Source: Nonomuraea thailandensis
GTDB lineage: Bacteria; Actinomycetota; Actinomycetes; Streptosporangiales; Streptosporangiaceae
DNA length: 64,000 bases
Assembly (NCBI RefSeq): GCF_024172165.1
Contig: NZ_JAMZEB010000002.1
Coordinates: 6,965,501-7,029,500, forward strand
Reading direction: 5' to 3'
In this document: piece after piece, positions 1 through 8,499 of the stretch
Layout of the letters: each line of letters opens with the position of its first letter
How positions within the stretch are numbered: position 1 is the stretch's first letter
Made by a program: the position numbers and the translations under genes
Notes under the pieces: generated by a model
Seen by the model: the letters and a program-made list of their open reading frames with translations, nothing else
What the model was told of the DNA's origin: nothing
The model's database searches: none

Positions 1-2
1 CG

Positions 3-1403
3 GTCAAGCTGGTCCTGCCGCGCGCCCACACCTTCCACGCGGCCAGCTTCCGCCCGGTGAGCCGGCACCGCGTGCGCCTGGGCGCCGACCGGTCGGGCCG
101 GCTGCTGGCCGCGATCCACGAGGTGGACCAGCAGGCCTCCCGCCACGACCTGCTGCCCTGCTCGTACACGGAGATCACCTCCCGCCTGTACGACATCAGG
201 AACTTCCGCGGCCGCCAGCGCCACGTCAGGACCGACACCCAGACCCCGGGCTACATGCGCGCGCCGTTCGAGCATCCGGCCGCGTTCGCGCTGGAGTCGG
301 CGGTGGACGAGCTCGCCCACGCCGCCGGGCGGGACCCGGTCGAGCTGCGCCTGGCCAACGACGCCGGCGTGGACCCTGTCACGGGCAAGCCGTTCTCCTC
401 CCGGCACCTGGCGGCGTGCCTGCGGCGCGGCGCGGAGCTGTTCGGCTGGGCGGGCCGCTCGCCGGACCCGTGCTCGATGCGCGCTCCCGACGGCACGCCG
501 GTGGGCTGGGGGGTGGCGGCCGGAGCGTACCCGGCGATGACGGTGCCCGTGCTCGCCCGCCTGCGTGCCCGCGCGGACGGCGGGGTGCTGGCCGAGGTGG
601 GCGGGCACGAGATGGGTCAGGGGATCACGACCGCCCTCGTCCGCGCCGTCGCCGGTGACCTCGGGATCGGCACGGACGCCGTGCGCGCCGTCGTCGGCGA
701 CACCCGGGTCGTGCCCCACCACCTGACGGCGGGTGCGTGGGGCACCAACAGCACGCTGCTGGCGGTCCACGCCGCCCTGCGCGAGCTGCGCGAACGCCTG
801 GGCGTGCCGCCGGAGGGCCCCGTGGACGTGGCCGCCGCCGTCAGGGCGGCCGGCACGGAGGAGGTGGTGGCCGAGGCCGTCACCCAGGGAGCCGGCCAGC
901 CGCCCGAGGCGATCGGCCGCATGCGCGCGGGCCTGGTCGCCCCCGCGGGCCCCGACTATCCCGATCATGTCGCGTTCAGCTTCATCGCGCACTTCGTCGA
1001 GGTGCGGGTGGAGCGGGCCGCGCCGCGCGTACGGGTCTCGCGGGTGGTCAGCGTGGCCGACTGCGGCCGCGTGGCCAGCCCCGTCACCGCGGACGCGCAG
1101 GTGCGCGGCGCGGTGGTGTGGGGCATCGGCGCGGCGCTGAGCGAGCACAGCGAGGTCGATCCCCGCTTCGGCGGCTTCGTCAACGCCGACCTGGCCGACT
1201 ACGTCATCCCGGTCAACGCCGACGTGGGCGGGATCGAGGTCGGCTTCATCGACGAGCCCGACTTCGCCCTCAACCCGATGGGCGCGAAGAGCCTCGGCGA
1301 GGTGGCCCTGGCGGGCGTCGCCCCGGCCATCGCCAACGCCGTCTTCCACGCCACCGGCCGCCGCGTGCGCCGCCTCCCGATCCGCATCGAGGACCTGCTG
1401 TAA
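3..1403 (+). CDS. Xanthine dehydrogenase-family molybdopterin-binding subunit (3' part)
   Basis: Carboxy-terminal 466 residues of a molybdenum hydroxylase large subunit; the frame is open from the first bases, so the true start lies outside the window. These enzymes oxidise aldehydes or N-heterocycles at a molybdopterin-cytosine cofactor and pass electrons to FAD and 2Fe-2S partners. Family signatures are visible: the GYMRAPFEHPAAFALES segment, the glycine-rich GGHEMGQGITTAL cofactor loop, and near the end GAKSLGEVALAGVAPAIANA, which carries the expected catalytic glutamate. The substrate cannot be told from sequence. The FAD and Fe-S subunits would be expected upstream, outside the window. 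The gene converges on the PAP2 pair with only 21 bp between stops. Confidence 0.9.
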   Translation, partial: VKLVLPRAHTFHAASFRPVSRHRVRLGADRSGRLLAAIHEVDQQASRHDLLPCSYTEITSRLYDIRNFRGRQRHVRTDTQTPGYMRAPFEHPAAFALESAVDELAHAAGRDPVELRLANDAGVDPVTGKPFSSRHLAACLRRGAELFGWAGRSPDPCSMRAPDGTPVGWGVAAGAYPAMTVPVLARLRARADGGVLAEVGGHEMGQGITTALVRAVAGDLGIGTDAVRAVVGDTRVVPHHLTAGAWGTNSTLLAVHAALRELRERLGVPPEGPVDVAAAVRAAGTEEVVAEAVTQGAGQPPEAIGRMRAGLVAPAGPDYPDHVAFSFIAHFVEVRVERAAPRVRVSRVVSVADCGRVASPVTADAQVRGAVVWGIGAALSEHSEVDPRFGGFVNADLADYVIPVNADVGGIEVGFIDEPDFALNPMGAKSLGEVALAGVAPAIANAVFHATGRRVRRLPIRIEDLL

Positions 1404-1424
1404 CGCGGGCCCGCGCGCGGCCGT

Positions 1425-2123
1425 TCACGAGGAGCGTTGCCCGAGCCCTGCCCGCACCGCCGGCCTCGAGGAGGGCGAGCTGCGGGCGGAGGGCCGGCGC
1501 AGGATCGCCCAGGCGGCCATCACGACGCAGCCGGCGCCTAGGAGCAGGCCCCAGACGACGTCGGTGAGGAAGTGCATGCCGCGGTAGAGCCGGGAGAAGC
1601 TCACGGCCAGGGGCGCGATGACGGCGGGCGTCCAGATCGCCACCCGCGCCGCCGTGCTGCGCACGCGCGTGGCCAGGACGACCGCGACCCCGCAGTAGAA
1701 CGCGACGGCGGCGCTGACGTGCCCGGACGGGAAGCTGGAGGTGGGCGGCGCCGGATCGAGGTGCTTCACGGGCGGCCGGTGCCGCCCGACGAGCTCGGTG
1801 GTGGCCAGGAAGACCAGCGACTGGCTCCACACGGCCGCCACGAGGAAGACCGACTCGCGCCAGCGCCCCAGCCAGAGCCTGAAGACGATCGCGGTCACCG
1901 CGGTGAGCGCCACGATGTAGGGGGTGTCGGACAGGCTGCTGCCCAGGTCCGTCGCGGCGTTCCAGGCCGGGTCGCGGCCCGCGGCCAGCTCGCGGCTCAG
2001 CGCCGCCTCGCCTGTGGGCCAGGCCAGGACCGCAAGGCCCGCGCCGTACGTCGCCGCCGCCATCAGCAACATCGGCGATAAGATCGTCAGCGCGTAATAT
2101 CTCAGCTTCTCGGTTCTGCTCAC
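1425..2123 (-). CDS. PAP2-family membrane phosphatase
   Basis: Integral membrane phosphatase of about 232 residues, of the type that dephosphorylates lipid phosphates such as undecaprenyl diphosphate or phosphatidic acid. The motifs are a KxxxxxxRP-like stretch (VGRHRPP), PSGH in TSSFPSGHVSAA, and SRLYRGMHFLTDV (SRxxxxxHxxxD), with about five hydrophobic helices. I chose the GTG at 2123 because AAGGAG sits 6 bases before it; an in-frame GTG at 2138 overlaps the stop of the upstream PAP2 gene and lacks such a site. The two PAP2 genes are almost certainly co-transcribed. The substrate is unknown. Confidence 0.88.
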   Translation of the reverse strand: MSRTEKLRYYALTILSPMLLMAAATYGAGLAVLAWPTGEAALSRELAAGRDPAWNAATDLGSSLSDTPYIVALTAVTAIVFRLWLGRWRESVFLVAAVWSQSLVFLATTELVGRHRPPVKHLDPAPPTSSFPSGHVSAAVAFYCGVAVVLATRVRSTAARVAIWTPAVIAPLAVSFSRLYRGMHFLTDVVWGLLLGAGCVVMAAWAILRRPSARSSPSSRPAVRAGLGQRSS

Positions 2124-2134
2124 CAAGCACTCCT

Positions 2135-2875
2135 TCACTCACGAAGCGCCCGCACCGACTCGGGCTCCACTCCCTCGGCCACCGGCGAGGAGGGCCTGCG
2201 GCCCTGGTCCCGCCGCCACGTCTCGAACGCCGCCGCCGTCGCCGCGATCACCGCCGCCCCCAGCACGAGCCCCGCGACCACGTCGCTCACCCAGTGCACG
2301 CCGAGCGCGACCCTGGTGTAACCGACCGACAGCGCCAGGAACGCCGCCACGGCCCAGGCCACGCGCCGCCCCCAGCGGGGCAGCACGGGCAGCAGGATCA
2401 GGACGATCACGCCCGCGCCGAGTGTCGCGTTGACCGTGTGGCCGGACGGGAAGCTGTCGCCGGGGGCCAGCGCGACCGGGTCCGGCAGGTGCGGCCTGGC
2501 CCGGTCGACGATCACCTTGATCGCGAGCCCGAGCAGGCCTCCGACGGTCACGGTGGTGACGGCCCAGACGGCCGCCCTGGTCGCGCCCTTGTGGAGCAGC
2601 CAGGCGGCGCAGGCGATGACGGCGATCCGCCACGGCCACGGGCCGAACACGTCCGTCCATACGATGAGCACCCTGGTCACGGCGGGGTTGTCGAGGGCGT
2701 ACGCGTGCAGCTCGGCGGCGACCCCCGCGTCCAGGTCGTTCAGCGGCATCTTCGCCACGACGAGCAGCAGGCTGAACGGGATCAGGATGAGCCATGCGGC
2801 GAGGCCGGCCAGGGTCAGCCGCGGCCCCAGGCCGCGGCTCCCGGGCCGGCCACGCTGCTCTCCCTTGTTGCGCAT
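2135..2875 (-). CDS. PAP2-family membrane phosphatase, second copy
   Basis: 246-residue membrane protein and paralogue of its downstream neighbour. The acid-phosphatase motifs are DRARPHLP, DSFPSGHTVNA (PSGH) and SVGYTRVALGVHWVSDVVAG (SRxxxxxHxxxD type, with Thr-Arg in place of Ser-Arg). Several hydrophobic segments predict a polytopic phosphatase with an outward-facing active site. The ATG at 2875 follows an upstream stretch in the same frame with no family similarity. Its stop lies 11 bp before the chosen start of the next PAP2 gene. Lipid-phosphate recycling is the family role; the specific substrate is not known. Confidence 0.88.
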   Translation of the reverse strand: MRNKGEQRGRPGSRGLGPRLTLAGLAAWLILIPFSLLLVVAKMPLNDLDAGVAAELHAYALDNPAVTRVLIVWTDVFGPWPWRIAVIACAAWLLHKGATRAAVWAVTTVTVGGLLGLAIKVIVDRARPHLPDPVALAPGDSFPSGHTVNATLGAGVIVLILLPVLPRWGRRVAWAVAAFLALSVGYTRVALGVHWVSDVVAGLVLGAAVIAATAAAFETWRRDQGRRPSSPVAEGVEPESVRALRE

Positions 2876-2927
2876 CCGCGCTCGGCTACCCCATGAGGAC
2901 GCATTGATTCCCTCGGGCGAGGGGGTT

Positions 2928-3405
2928 TCAGCGAGGGAAGTCGTCGAGTTCCCTGATGGCCTCGTCGAGGTCGTCGGCGACGCCGCCGCAGCCGCGCGGG
3001 CCGGGCGGCGAAGTCGGTGAGGCCCTCCAGCGCGGTGACGCGGCGCGCGTAGAGCGGCACCCACGCGTGCGCCATCCAGGCGACGTCCGAGCCGGCGGTG
3101 ACGGGGCCGGCGAAGTCCCAGTCGAAGAAGCCGGTCAGCCGGCCCTCGTGCCAGGCGGCGTTGAACGGGGTGGCGTCGTTGTGCACGACGACGGTGCCCG
3201 GCGTCCACGTCACGCCGGTGCGCCAGCGGGCTCCGGCGGAGGGGACTGCGCCGACGCCCAGGACCCGCGGCGCCCCCTCGAACCCCTCGCGCTCCAGGTG
3301 CCGGAGCAGCTCGTGCACCGACGCCGTCCAGTCGCGTACCGGTCGCCTGACGGTGCCCCCCACGCGGCAGGCGCCCGCGTCGTTGCCGCCGCCGAGCTGG
3401 TTCAC
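2928..3405 (-). pseudogene. Decayed APH-type phosphotransferase
   Basis: A remnant of an aminoglycoside phosphotransferase-fold kinase. The N-terminus (GGTVRRPVRDWTASVHELL...GAPRVLG) and the catalytic/Mg segment (VVVHNDATPFNAAW...GFFDWDFAGP, matching HxDxxxxN and the DFG-like Asp) are clear. The roughly 40-60 residues that normally separate them are absent, so GAPRVLGVGA runs straight into GARWRTGVTW. After FAARPARLR the frame turns Arg-rich, while the +1 frame gives a protein-like end (VADDLDEAIRELDDFPR, stop at 2928-2930), which indicates a frameshift in a GCGGCGGC run near 2985. With a deletion and a frameshift it is unlikely to be functional. The GTG at 3405 still has a GAGG ribosome site. 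Confidence 0.7.
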
Positions 3406-3469
3406 CTGTCACCTCACCGCAGCCGGCCCTCGCTCGCGCCGGGCCCCTTGAGTGTCACTTCCGAGTTCC

Positions 3470-3484
3470 ATTGCACTGTGCAAT
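3470..3484. promoter_or_regulatory. Inverted repeat before STAS gene
   Basis: ATTGCAC-T-GTGCAAT is a perfect dyad with 7-bp arms and one central base, 37 bp before the STAS start, followed directly by an A/T-rich TATAAA. In this GC-rich setting it stands out as a probable operator or promoter element. The binding protein is unknown. Confidence 0.5.
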
Positions 3485-3521
3485 TATAAAAGTGCGAACC
3501 GTTGCAAAGCGGAGGGGTGGA

Positions 3522-3863
3522 ATGAGAAGCGCTGACCGCACCGGCTTCTCCTGGGTCGTCACCCAGCGTGACGACGCGGCTGTCCTGCGTCCTGCCGGCG
3601 ACCTGGATCTGGCCTCGAAGGAGGAGTTCCGCAACGGGCTGGCCGAGGCGATGTCCTGCCTCAGACCGCCGTCCGTGGTCGTCGACCTGCAAGAGGTCGC
3701 CTTCTGCGACTCGTCGGGGCTGAACACCCTGATCTGGGCCGCCAACACCGTCGAGGCGGCCGGCGGCTCGATCCGGCTGAGCGGGCTCCAGCCGCGGCTC
3801 ACCCGGCTCCTGCACATGACCGGCCTGGACAAGCGGTTCTGCCGCACGCCGGCCGGGTCGTGA
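3522..3863 (+). CDS. STAS-domain anti-sigma factor antagonist
   Basis: 113-residue protein that is essentially one STAS domain, as in SpoIIAA/RsbV proteins that bind a serine-kinase anti-sigma factor and release an alternative sigma factor. The phosphorylatable serine is in the FCDSSGLNTL motif near residue 65. The strand/helix order VLRPAGDLDLASKEEF...SVVVDLQEVAFCDSSGL...GSIRLSGL matches the family, and the length is typical. I use the ATG at 3522, preceded by GGAGGGG, rather than the in-frame TTG at 3471, which lies inside the dyad. No kinase or sigma partner is adjacent, so it probably acts on an unlinked anti-sigma factor. Confidence 0.88.
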   Translation: MRSADRTGFSWVVTQRDDAAVLRPAGDLDLASKEEFRNGLAEAMSCLRPPSVVVDLQEVAFCDSSGLNTLIWAANTVEAAGGSIRLSGLQPRLTRLLHMTGLDKRFCRTPAGS

Positions 3864-3909
3864 CACGGGTCGCGACGGGGCACCGCGGCCCCGTCGCGAC
3901 GGCGCGAAG

Positions 3910-6609
3910 TCAGCGGGGTCCGGCGACGTGGCGCGGGTGCTTGTGCACGCGCCAGCCTCCGGCGCCGTAGCCGAGGTCGCCGATCTTCAGGTCGGGGTTG
4001 CCGAACGCGCCCTTGCCGCTGTTGAGCGAGACCCACGCGCCCGCGTGCCCGAAGCCGAGGATGTCGGCCTGGGCGTCGCCGGTGAGGTCGGCGACGAAGC
4101 GCGGGTGCCGCTCGACGCGCCAGCCGCCGGCGTCGTAGCCGAAGTTGCCGAGCGCGAGCTGCGGGGCCTGGAAGGTGCCGTTGCCGTTGTTGAGCGAGAC
4201 CCACACACCCGCGTGCCCGAACCCGACGATGTCCGCCCGGCCGTCGCCGGTCAGGTCCGCCAGGAAGCGCGGGTGCCGCTCGACGCGCCAGCCGCCGGCC
4301 TCGTACCCGAAGTTCTGCACGACGAGCTGCGGGGCCTGGAAGGTGCCGTTGCCGTTGTTCAGCGAGACCCACACGCCGCCGTCGCCGAAGCCGACGATGT
4401 CGGCCCGCCTGTCGCCGGTCACGTCGGCCAGGAAGCGCGGGTGCCGGTCGACACGCCAGCCGCCGGCGCCGTGGCCGAAGTTGCCGACCACGAGCTTGGG
4501 GGCCTGGAAGGTGCCGTTGCCGTTGTTGAGCGAGACCCACACACCCGCGTGCCCGAACCCGACGATGTCCGCCCGGCCGTCCCCGGTCAGGTCCGCCAGG
4601 AAGCGCGGGTGCCGCTCCACCCGCCAGCCGCCCGCCTCGTACCCGAAGTTCTGCACCACCAGCTGCGGGGCCTGGAACGTGCCGTTGCCGTTGTTGCGCG
4701 ACACCCACACGCCAGCGCCGCCGAAACCGACGATGTCCACCCGGCCGTCCCCGGTCAGGTCCGCCAGGAAGCGCGGGTGCCGCTCCACCCGCCAGCCGCC
4801 CGCCTCGTACCCGAAGTTCTGCACCACCAGCTGCGGGGCCTGGAACGTGCCGTTGCCGTTGTTGCGCGACACCCACACGCCACCGTCGCCGAAACCGACG
4901 ACGTCGGCCCGCCTGTCGCCGGTGACGTCCGCCAGGAAGCGCGGGTGGCGCTCGACGCGCCACCCGCCCGCCTCGTGGCCGAAGTCGGCGATCGCGAGCT
5001 GCGGCGCGTCGAAGTTGCCGTTGCCCTGGTTCCTGGCGACGTACATGCCCGCGTCGCCGAAGCCGACGACGTCGGCCCGCCTGTCCCCCGTCAGGTCGGC
5101 GGTGTGCTCGACGTGCGTGGCGAACAGGAGCGGCGAGGTGACCGCGCTCATCGCGTTGACCCGGCCGCCGCCCAGCATGCCGACGAAGCCGGTGTTCGTC
5201 GCGTCGATGTTGTCGCAGGTGCTCTCCAGGATCCGGCGCACCTGGAGGTTCGTCAGGTTGCGGTTGCGCGACCAGATCAGCGCGGCGACCCCGGCCACGT
5301 GCGGCGAGGCCATGGACGTGCCGTCGAGGAAGGCGTAGCCGCCGCCCGGGAAGGTGGACCAGATGTTGACGCCGGGCGCGGAGACGTCCACGTTCGTGCC
5401 GAAGTTGGAGAACGTGGCCTTGCGGTCGGACTGGTCGAGCGCGGCGACCGCGATCACGTCCGGGTAGACGCCGGGGAACTGCGGGGTGATGTCGGTGTTG
5501 GTGCCGGCGTTGCCCGCGGCGAACACCACGACGACGTTCGCGGCCACGGCGTTCTGGATCGCGGTCCGCACGCCCGCGTGGTCACCGTTCATCCGCCAGC
5601 TGCAGTTGACGACGTAGCGGCGCTCGGCGTGGGCGTTCGCCTGGGCGGCCACGTAGTTGATGGCGTCGGCGCGGTTCTGGTTCATGCCGGTGGTCAGGTC
5701 CACGCGCAGCGGCATCACGCGGCAGAACGGGGCGACGCCGACGACGCCGATCGCGTCGTTCACGGCGGCGCAGGTGCCGGAGACGTGCGAGCCGTGCCCG
5801 TCCTCGTCCTCCGGCACGGAGTCGTTCGGGTCGCCGAAGTCCCAGTCCTCCGCACCGCGGGGCAGGAGGTTGGCCTGCAGGTCGGGGTGGGTGAGCGCGG
5901 CGCCGGTGTCGATGACCGTGATGATCACCTCGGGGTCGCCCCTGGTGATCTCCCATGCCTCGCAGGCGTGGATGTCGGCGCCCGCGGCCCCGGCCACGCC
6001 GTTCACCGTCTGCCCGGTGTTGCGCATGCCCCACAACCTGCCGAAGTCCGCGTCACCGGGCACGAACAGCAGCTTGCTGTTGAAGCCCACCTCGCTGGGC
6101 TCGGCGAAGGCCACCTCGTCCAGCGCGGACAGCTCGCGGATCGCCTCGAACAGGCCCCGCCCCTCGGGCACCGACACCGTGTAGTAGCCGGGCGTGCGCT
6201 GCCGGACCACGACCCGGCTACCGCGCGCGGCGATGATCTCCTCGGCGCGGGCCGGGTCGACGCCGGCCTTGAACTGCACGGTGAGCTCGTCCGGCAGGAA
6301 GTACCGGGACGCGCCGTACTCGTCGATCATCACCGGGAGCGAGTTCGTGACCTCGTCCTGAGCCGCCACGTCGGCCATGCGGGCAGGGCTGACGAAGACG
6401 GCGGCGAAGCCCCGCTCCAGGTCGTAGCCCTGGCTGACCGACAGCAGCGCCGGATCCGCGACGATCCGGTTGAGCGTGTCGATCTCCGCCCGGGCCCGGG
6501 GGGCGAACGTCACCATGGCCTCGTCGGGCTTGGCGGCGAAGGACGTGAGCTGGCCGCTGGTCTTGTCGACGTAGCTGAATTCGCTCTCTTCGGGACGGGG
6601 AGTGGTCAT
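3910..6609 (-). CDS. Subtilisin-like S8 protease with VCBS/FG-GAP repeats
   Basis: 899-residue serine protease. The first ~180 residues look like a prodomain with an inhibitor-like FKAGVDPARAEEIIAARG segment. The catalytic domain spans ~190-490 with Asp234 (VIDTG), His272 (DGHGSHVSG) and Ser432 (GTSMASPHVAG). From residue 499 seven near-identical 56-residue repeats follow (DLTGDGRADIVGFG...VWVSLNNGNGTF), with DxTGDxxxD calcium-loop motifs of the VCBS/FG-GAP family that build a beta-propeller for substrate or surface binding. No Sec or Tat signal peptide is visible, which is odd because both modules are normally extracellular. A CTAGGG-N4-CCCTAG dyad lies 77 bp upstream. The gene stands alone on its strand, behind the methyltransferase. 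Confidence 0.93.
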   Translation of the reverse strand: MTTPRPEESEFSYVDKTSGQLTSFAAKPDEAMVTFAPRARAEIDTLNRIVADPALLSVSQGYDLERGFAAVFVSPARMADVAAQDEVTNSLPVMIDEYGASRYFLPDELTVQFKAGVDPARAEEIIAARGSRVVVRQRTPGYYTVSVPEGRGLFEAIRELSALDEVAFAEPSEVGFNSKLLFVPGDADFGRLWGMRNTGQTVNGVAGAAGADIHACEAWEITRGDPEVIITVIDTGAALTHPDLQANLLPRGAEDWDFGDPNDSVPEDEDGHGSHVSGTCAAVNDAIGVVGVAPFCRVMPLRVDLTTGMNQNRADAINYVAAQANAHAERRYVVNCSWRMNGDHAGVRTAIQNAVAANVVVVFAAGNAGTNTDITPQFPGVYPDVIAVAALDQSDRKATFSNFGTNVDVSAPGVNIWSTFPGGGYAFLDGTSMASPHVAGVAALIWSRNRNLTNLQVRRILESTCDNIDATNTGFVGMLGGGRVNAMSAVTSPLLFATHVEHTADLTGDRRADVVGFGDAGMYVARNQGNGNFDAPQLAIADFGHEAGGWRVERHPRFLADVTGDRRADVVGFGDGGVWVSRNNGNGTFQAPQLVVQNFGYEAGGWRVERHPRFLADLTGDGRVDIVGFGGAGVWVSRNNGNGTFQAPQLVVQNFGYEAGGWRVERHPRFLADLTGDGRADIVGFGHAGVWVSLNNGNGTFQAPKLVVGNFGHGAGGWRVDRHPRFLADVTGDRRADIVGFGDGGVWVSLNNGNGTFQAPQLVVQNFGYEAGGWRVERHPRFLADLTGDGRADIVGFGHAGVWVSLNNGNGTFQAPQLALGNFGYDAGGWRVERHPRFVADLTGDAQADILGFGHAGAWVSLNSGKGAFGNPDLKIGDLGYGAGGWRVHKHPRHVAGPR
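3940..5115 (-). repeat. Seven tandem 168-bp coding repeats
   Basis: Seven 168-bp units (56 codons each) encode the propeller blades of the subtilisin. Units 2 to 6 are nearly identical in DNA as well as protein, while the outer units (4948-5115 and 3940-4107) have diverged. A partial eighth unit ends the protein. Such identity points to recent expansion or ongoing homogenisation by recombination. Confidence 0.9.
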
Positions 6610-6686
6610 GGCCCGGCACCTTCTTCACAGGGGGTGAGAGGTGCCGACACTATGCAGCCGGTCGTGCCCTGTCCTCAGGGCCCGGC

Positions 6687-6702
6687 CTAGGGAAGTCCCT
6701 AA
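6687..6702 (-). promoter_or_regulatory. CTAGGG-N4-CCCTAG dyad, copy A
   Basis: In the direction of the subtilisin gene the site reads TTAGGG-ACTT-CCCTAG, ending 77 bp before the ATG at 6609 and overlapping the stop codon of the methyltransferase gene. A CATAGT at 6649-6654 could be the -10 box. The same dyad occurs before two other genes (11214-11229 and 26365-26380). Confidence 0.5.
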
Positions 6703-7517
6703 GCCAGCCGGCCCACCGCTCCGACGAGCCCGGGCACGGCGAGATCGACGGCGATCTCCCGGTCCAGCTCGGAGTCCGGCCGCCACGACTTGACCGGGAC
6801 GAGGCCCGGCTCCAGCAGGCTCAGCCCGTCGAAGTAGGCGGCGATCTGCCGCAACGAGCGGGCTATCAGCGCGCCCGGCCTGGTCGCCCTGTACACCTGC
6901 TGCCCCGCCTTGACCTTGGGGTCGTCGGTGTCCGGCGTGTAGAAGTGGGAGATGAGCAGGTGGCTGCCCGGTACGAGCGGCGCGCGCAGCGTCTTGACGA
7001 TGTCGCTGGTCTGCTGGTCGCCCGGCACGAAGTGCAGCACCGCCGACATCAGCAGCCCGACGGGCCGGCCGAAGTCGAGGTGCGCGGCCACCTCGGGGTC
7101 GCGCAGGAGCGCGGCGGGGTCGGTGACGTCGCCCCAGACCGCGACGGTGTGCGGGTTGTCCGCCAGCAGGGCGCGGGCATGGCTCAGGACGATCGGATCG
7201 TTGTCGACGTAGACCACTCGGGCGTCCGGGACGATCCGCTGGGCGACCTGGTGGACGTTCTCCTGGGTGGGCAGGCCGGCGCCGATGTCGAGGAACTGGC
7301 GCACGCCCTGCTCGGCCATCAGCCGTACGGCCTTGCCGATGAAGGCGCGGTTGTCGCGGGCCGTCTCGCGCACCTCGGGAACGATCGCGATGATCTTCTC
7401 CGCGGCCTCCCGGTCCGAGGGGAAGTGGTCCTTTCCGCCCAGGTAGTAGTCGTACATGCGGGCCACGCTGGGAACCGTGGGGTCAACACCGGGCACGTCC
7501 GGCTCAACAGCACTCAC
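6699..7517 (-). CDS. SAM-dependent methyltransferase, DUF574 type
   Basis: 272-residue protein of the actinomycete-enriched DUF574/Methyltransf_19 family. It shows the family opening (PSVARMYDYYLGGKDHFPSDREAAEKI), the SAM-binding motif (FLDIGAGLPTQENVHQVA) and the motif II region (RVVYVDNDPIVLSHARALL), then GLLMSAVLHFV. These soluble enzymes usually have unknown substrates and are often near regulators. It is followed on the same strand by the subtilisin gene, whose putative operator overlaps this stop codon, so the two appear to be separate transcription units. The function beyond methyl transfer is unknown. Confidence 0.9.
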   Translation of the reverse strand: MSAVEPDVPGVDPTVPSVARMYDYYLGGKDHFPSDREAAEKIIAIVPEVRETARDNRAFIGKAVRLMAEQGVRQFLDIGAGLPTQENVHQVAQRIVPDARVVYVDNDPIVLSHARALLADNPHTVAVWGDVTDPAALLRDPEVAAHLDFGRPVGLLMSAVLHFVPGDQQTSDIVKTLRAPLVPGSHLLISHFYTPDTDDPKVKAGQQVYRATRPGALIARSLRQIAAYFDGLSLLEPGLVPVKSWRPDSELDREIAVDLAVPGLVGAVGRLA

Positions 7518-7584
7518 GCGTCGTCTCCCTGCACCGAGGTGCGGCCAGCCTAGCGATCAGTCTGGTACGGGTGAAGTGCCCGTT

Positions 7585-7992
7585 TCAGCGCAGCAGCCCT
7601 GCCTCGTGCAGCGCCTGGAGGACCAGCGAGTCGACGTACGACACCCGGTGCCGGTCGGCGTAGCCGAGCCACGCCTTCTCCGCGATCTCCATGGACGGCG
7701 TCAGCGGCCCGCTGTGGTCGGCGGTGTAGCAGATCATCCGGAACGGCCCGCGCTCCGGATGCCCGGCCGGGATCTCGAACGTGCCGAAGTGCACCATCGA
7801 GTCCGCGTCGATCGCCGTCAGCAGCTCCTCGTCGATCTCCCTGACGAGGGTCCGGCTGTCGGACTCCCCCGGCTCGCGCATCCCTCCGGGGAAGTAGAAG
7901 ACCTCACGGCCGTGGCTGCGCGTCATCAGCACCCGGTGATCGCGCACCAGCACCCACGCCACCTTCTCCGGCACGCCGTCGTCGTTCGCCAT
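7585..7992 (-). CDS. Nudix hydrolase
   Basis: 135-residue Nudix protein that would hydrolyse a nucleoside diphosphate linked to another moiety. The Nudix box is GGMREPGESDSRTLVREIDEELL (GX5EX7REUXEE): all metal-binding glutamates are kept, but the usual glycine after EEx is leucine. The beta-strand EKVAWVLVRDHRVLMTRS precedes it and WLGYADRHRVSYVDSLVLQAL follows, as in MutT-like ADP-ribose or dNTP pyrophosphatases. It is divergent from a MarR gene with a gap of only 29 bp, so the two promoters overlap. Exact substrate unknown. Confidence 0.88.
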   Translation of the reverse strand: MANDDGVPEKVAWVLVRDHRVLMTRSHGREVFYFPGGMREPGESDSRTLVREIDEELLTAIDADSMVHFGTFEIPAGHPERGPFRMICYTADHSGPLTPSMEIAEKAWLGYADRHRVSYVDSLVLQALHEAGLLR

Positions 7993-8021
7993 GACGCCTG
8001 ACCCTAGTGGAGACTTGGGGG

Positions 8022-8456
8022 GTGAGCTCTGAGAACGACCGCCCCGCTCCCCCGACGACCAGCGCCTCCATCGTGGTGCTCACGCTGGCGCGCACGGTCG
8101 AGACCGAGCTCAACGCCGCCCTCGCGCCGCTCGACCTCACCGTGAGCAGGCTCGGGCTGCTCGGGCACATCGCGGCCATGCCGGGCACGTCGTTCAGCGA
8201 GCTGGCGCGGATGTCGGGCATCACGGTGCAGAGCGTGCACGCGGCGGTGAAGGCGCTGGCCGGCGCCGGGCTGGTGCGCGACAACACCGCCCGCGCGGGG
8301 TCGGCGTCGGCCATCGAGGTCACTCCCGACGGCGCGCGCCTGATGGAGCGGGCGCGCGCGGCGGTGGCCGAGGTGGACGAGCGCCTGTTCGGGGAGGCCG
8401 CCGACCCGATCCAGCGGCAGGTGGGCGACACGATCCGCGCCGCGTTCTCCGGATAG
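8022..8456 (+). CDS. MarR-family transcriptional regulator
   Basis: 144-residue winged-helix regulator. The DNA-binding core is FSELARMSGITVQSVHAAVKALAGAGLVRDNTARAGSASAIEVTPDG, with the beta-wing in the second half, between dimerisation helices at both ends. The GTG at 8022 follows TTGGGGG; an in-frame GTG at 8007 is the alternative. Two strong palindromes sharing CTTCAGG/CCTGAAG lie 44 bp after the gene, just before two membrane-protein genes on the same strand, so it probably represses them. The ligand is unknown. Confidence 0.88.
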   Translation: MSSENDRPAPPTTSASIVVLTLARTVETELNAALAPLDLTVSRLGLLGHIAAMPGTSFSELARMSGITVQSVHAAVKALAGAGLVRDNTARAGSASAIEVTPDGARLMERARAAVAEVDERLFGEAADPIQRQVGDTIRAAFSG

Positions 8457-8499
8457 GCCCGCGACGACGGTGCTCCGTGGGTACCGCCATGCCTTCCCT

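Noticed and set aside
3940..5115. Tandem repeats considered as a CRISPR array
   Set aside because: Units are 168 bp, in-frame coding, no spacers, and encode propeller blades.
3928..6690. 920-aa open frame on the plus strand opposite the VCBS-subtilisin
   Set aside because: It mirrors the real gene and arises from its GC-rich repeat codons; sequence is Val/Arg/Asp low-complexity without any fold.
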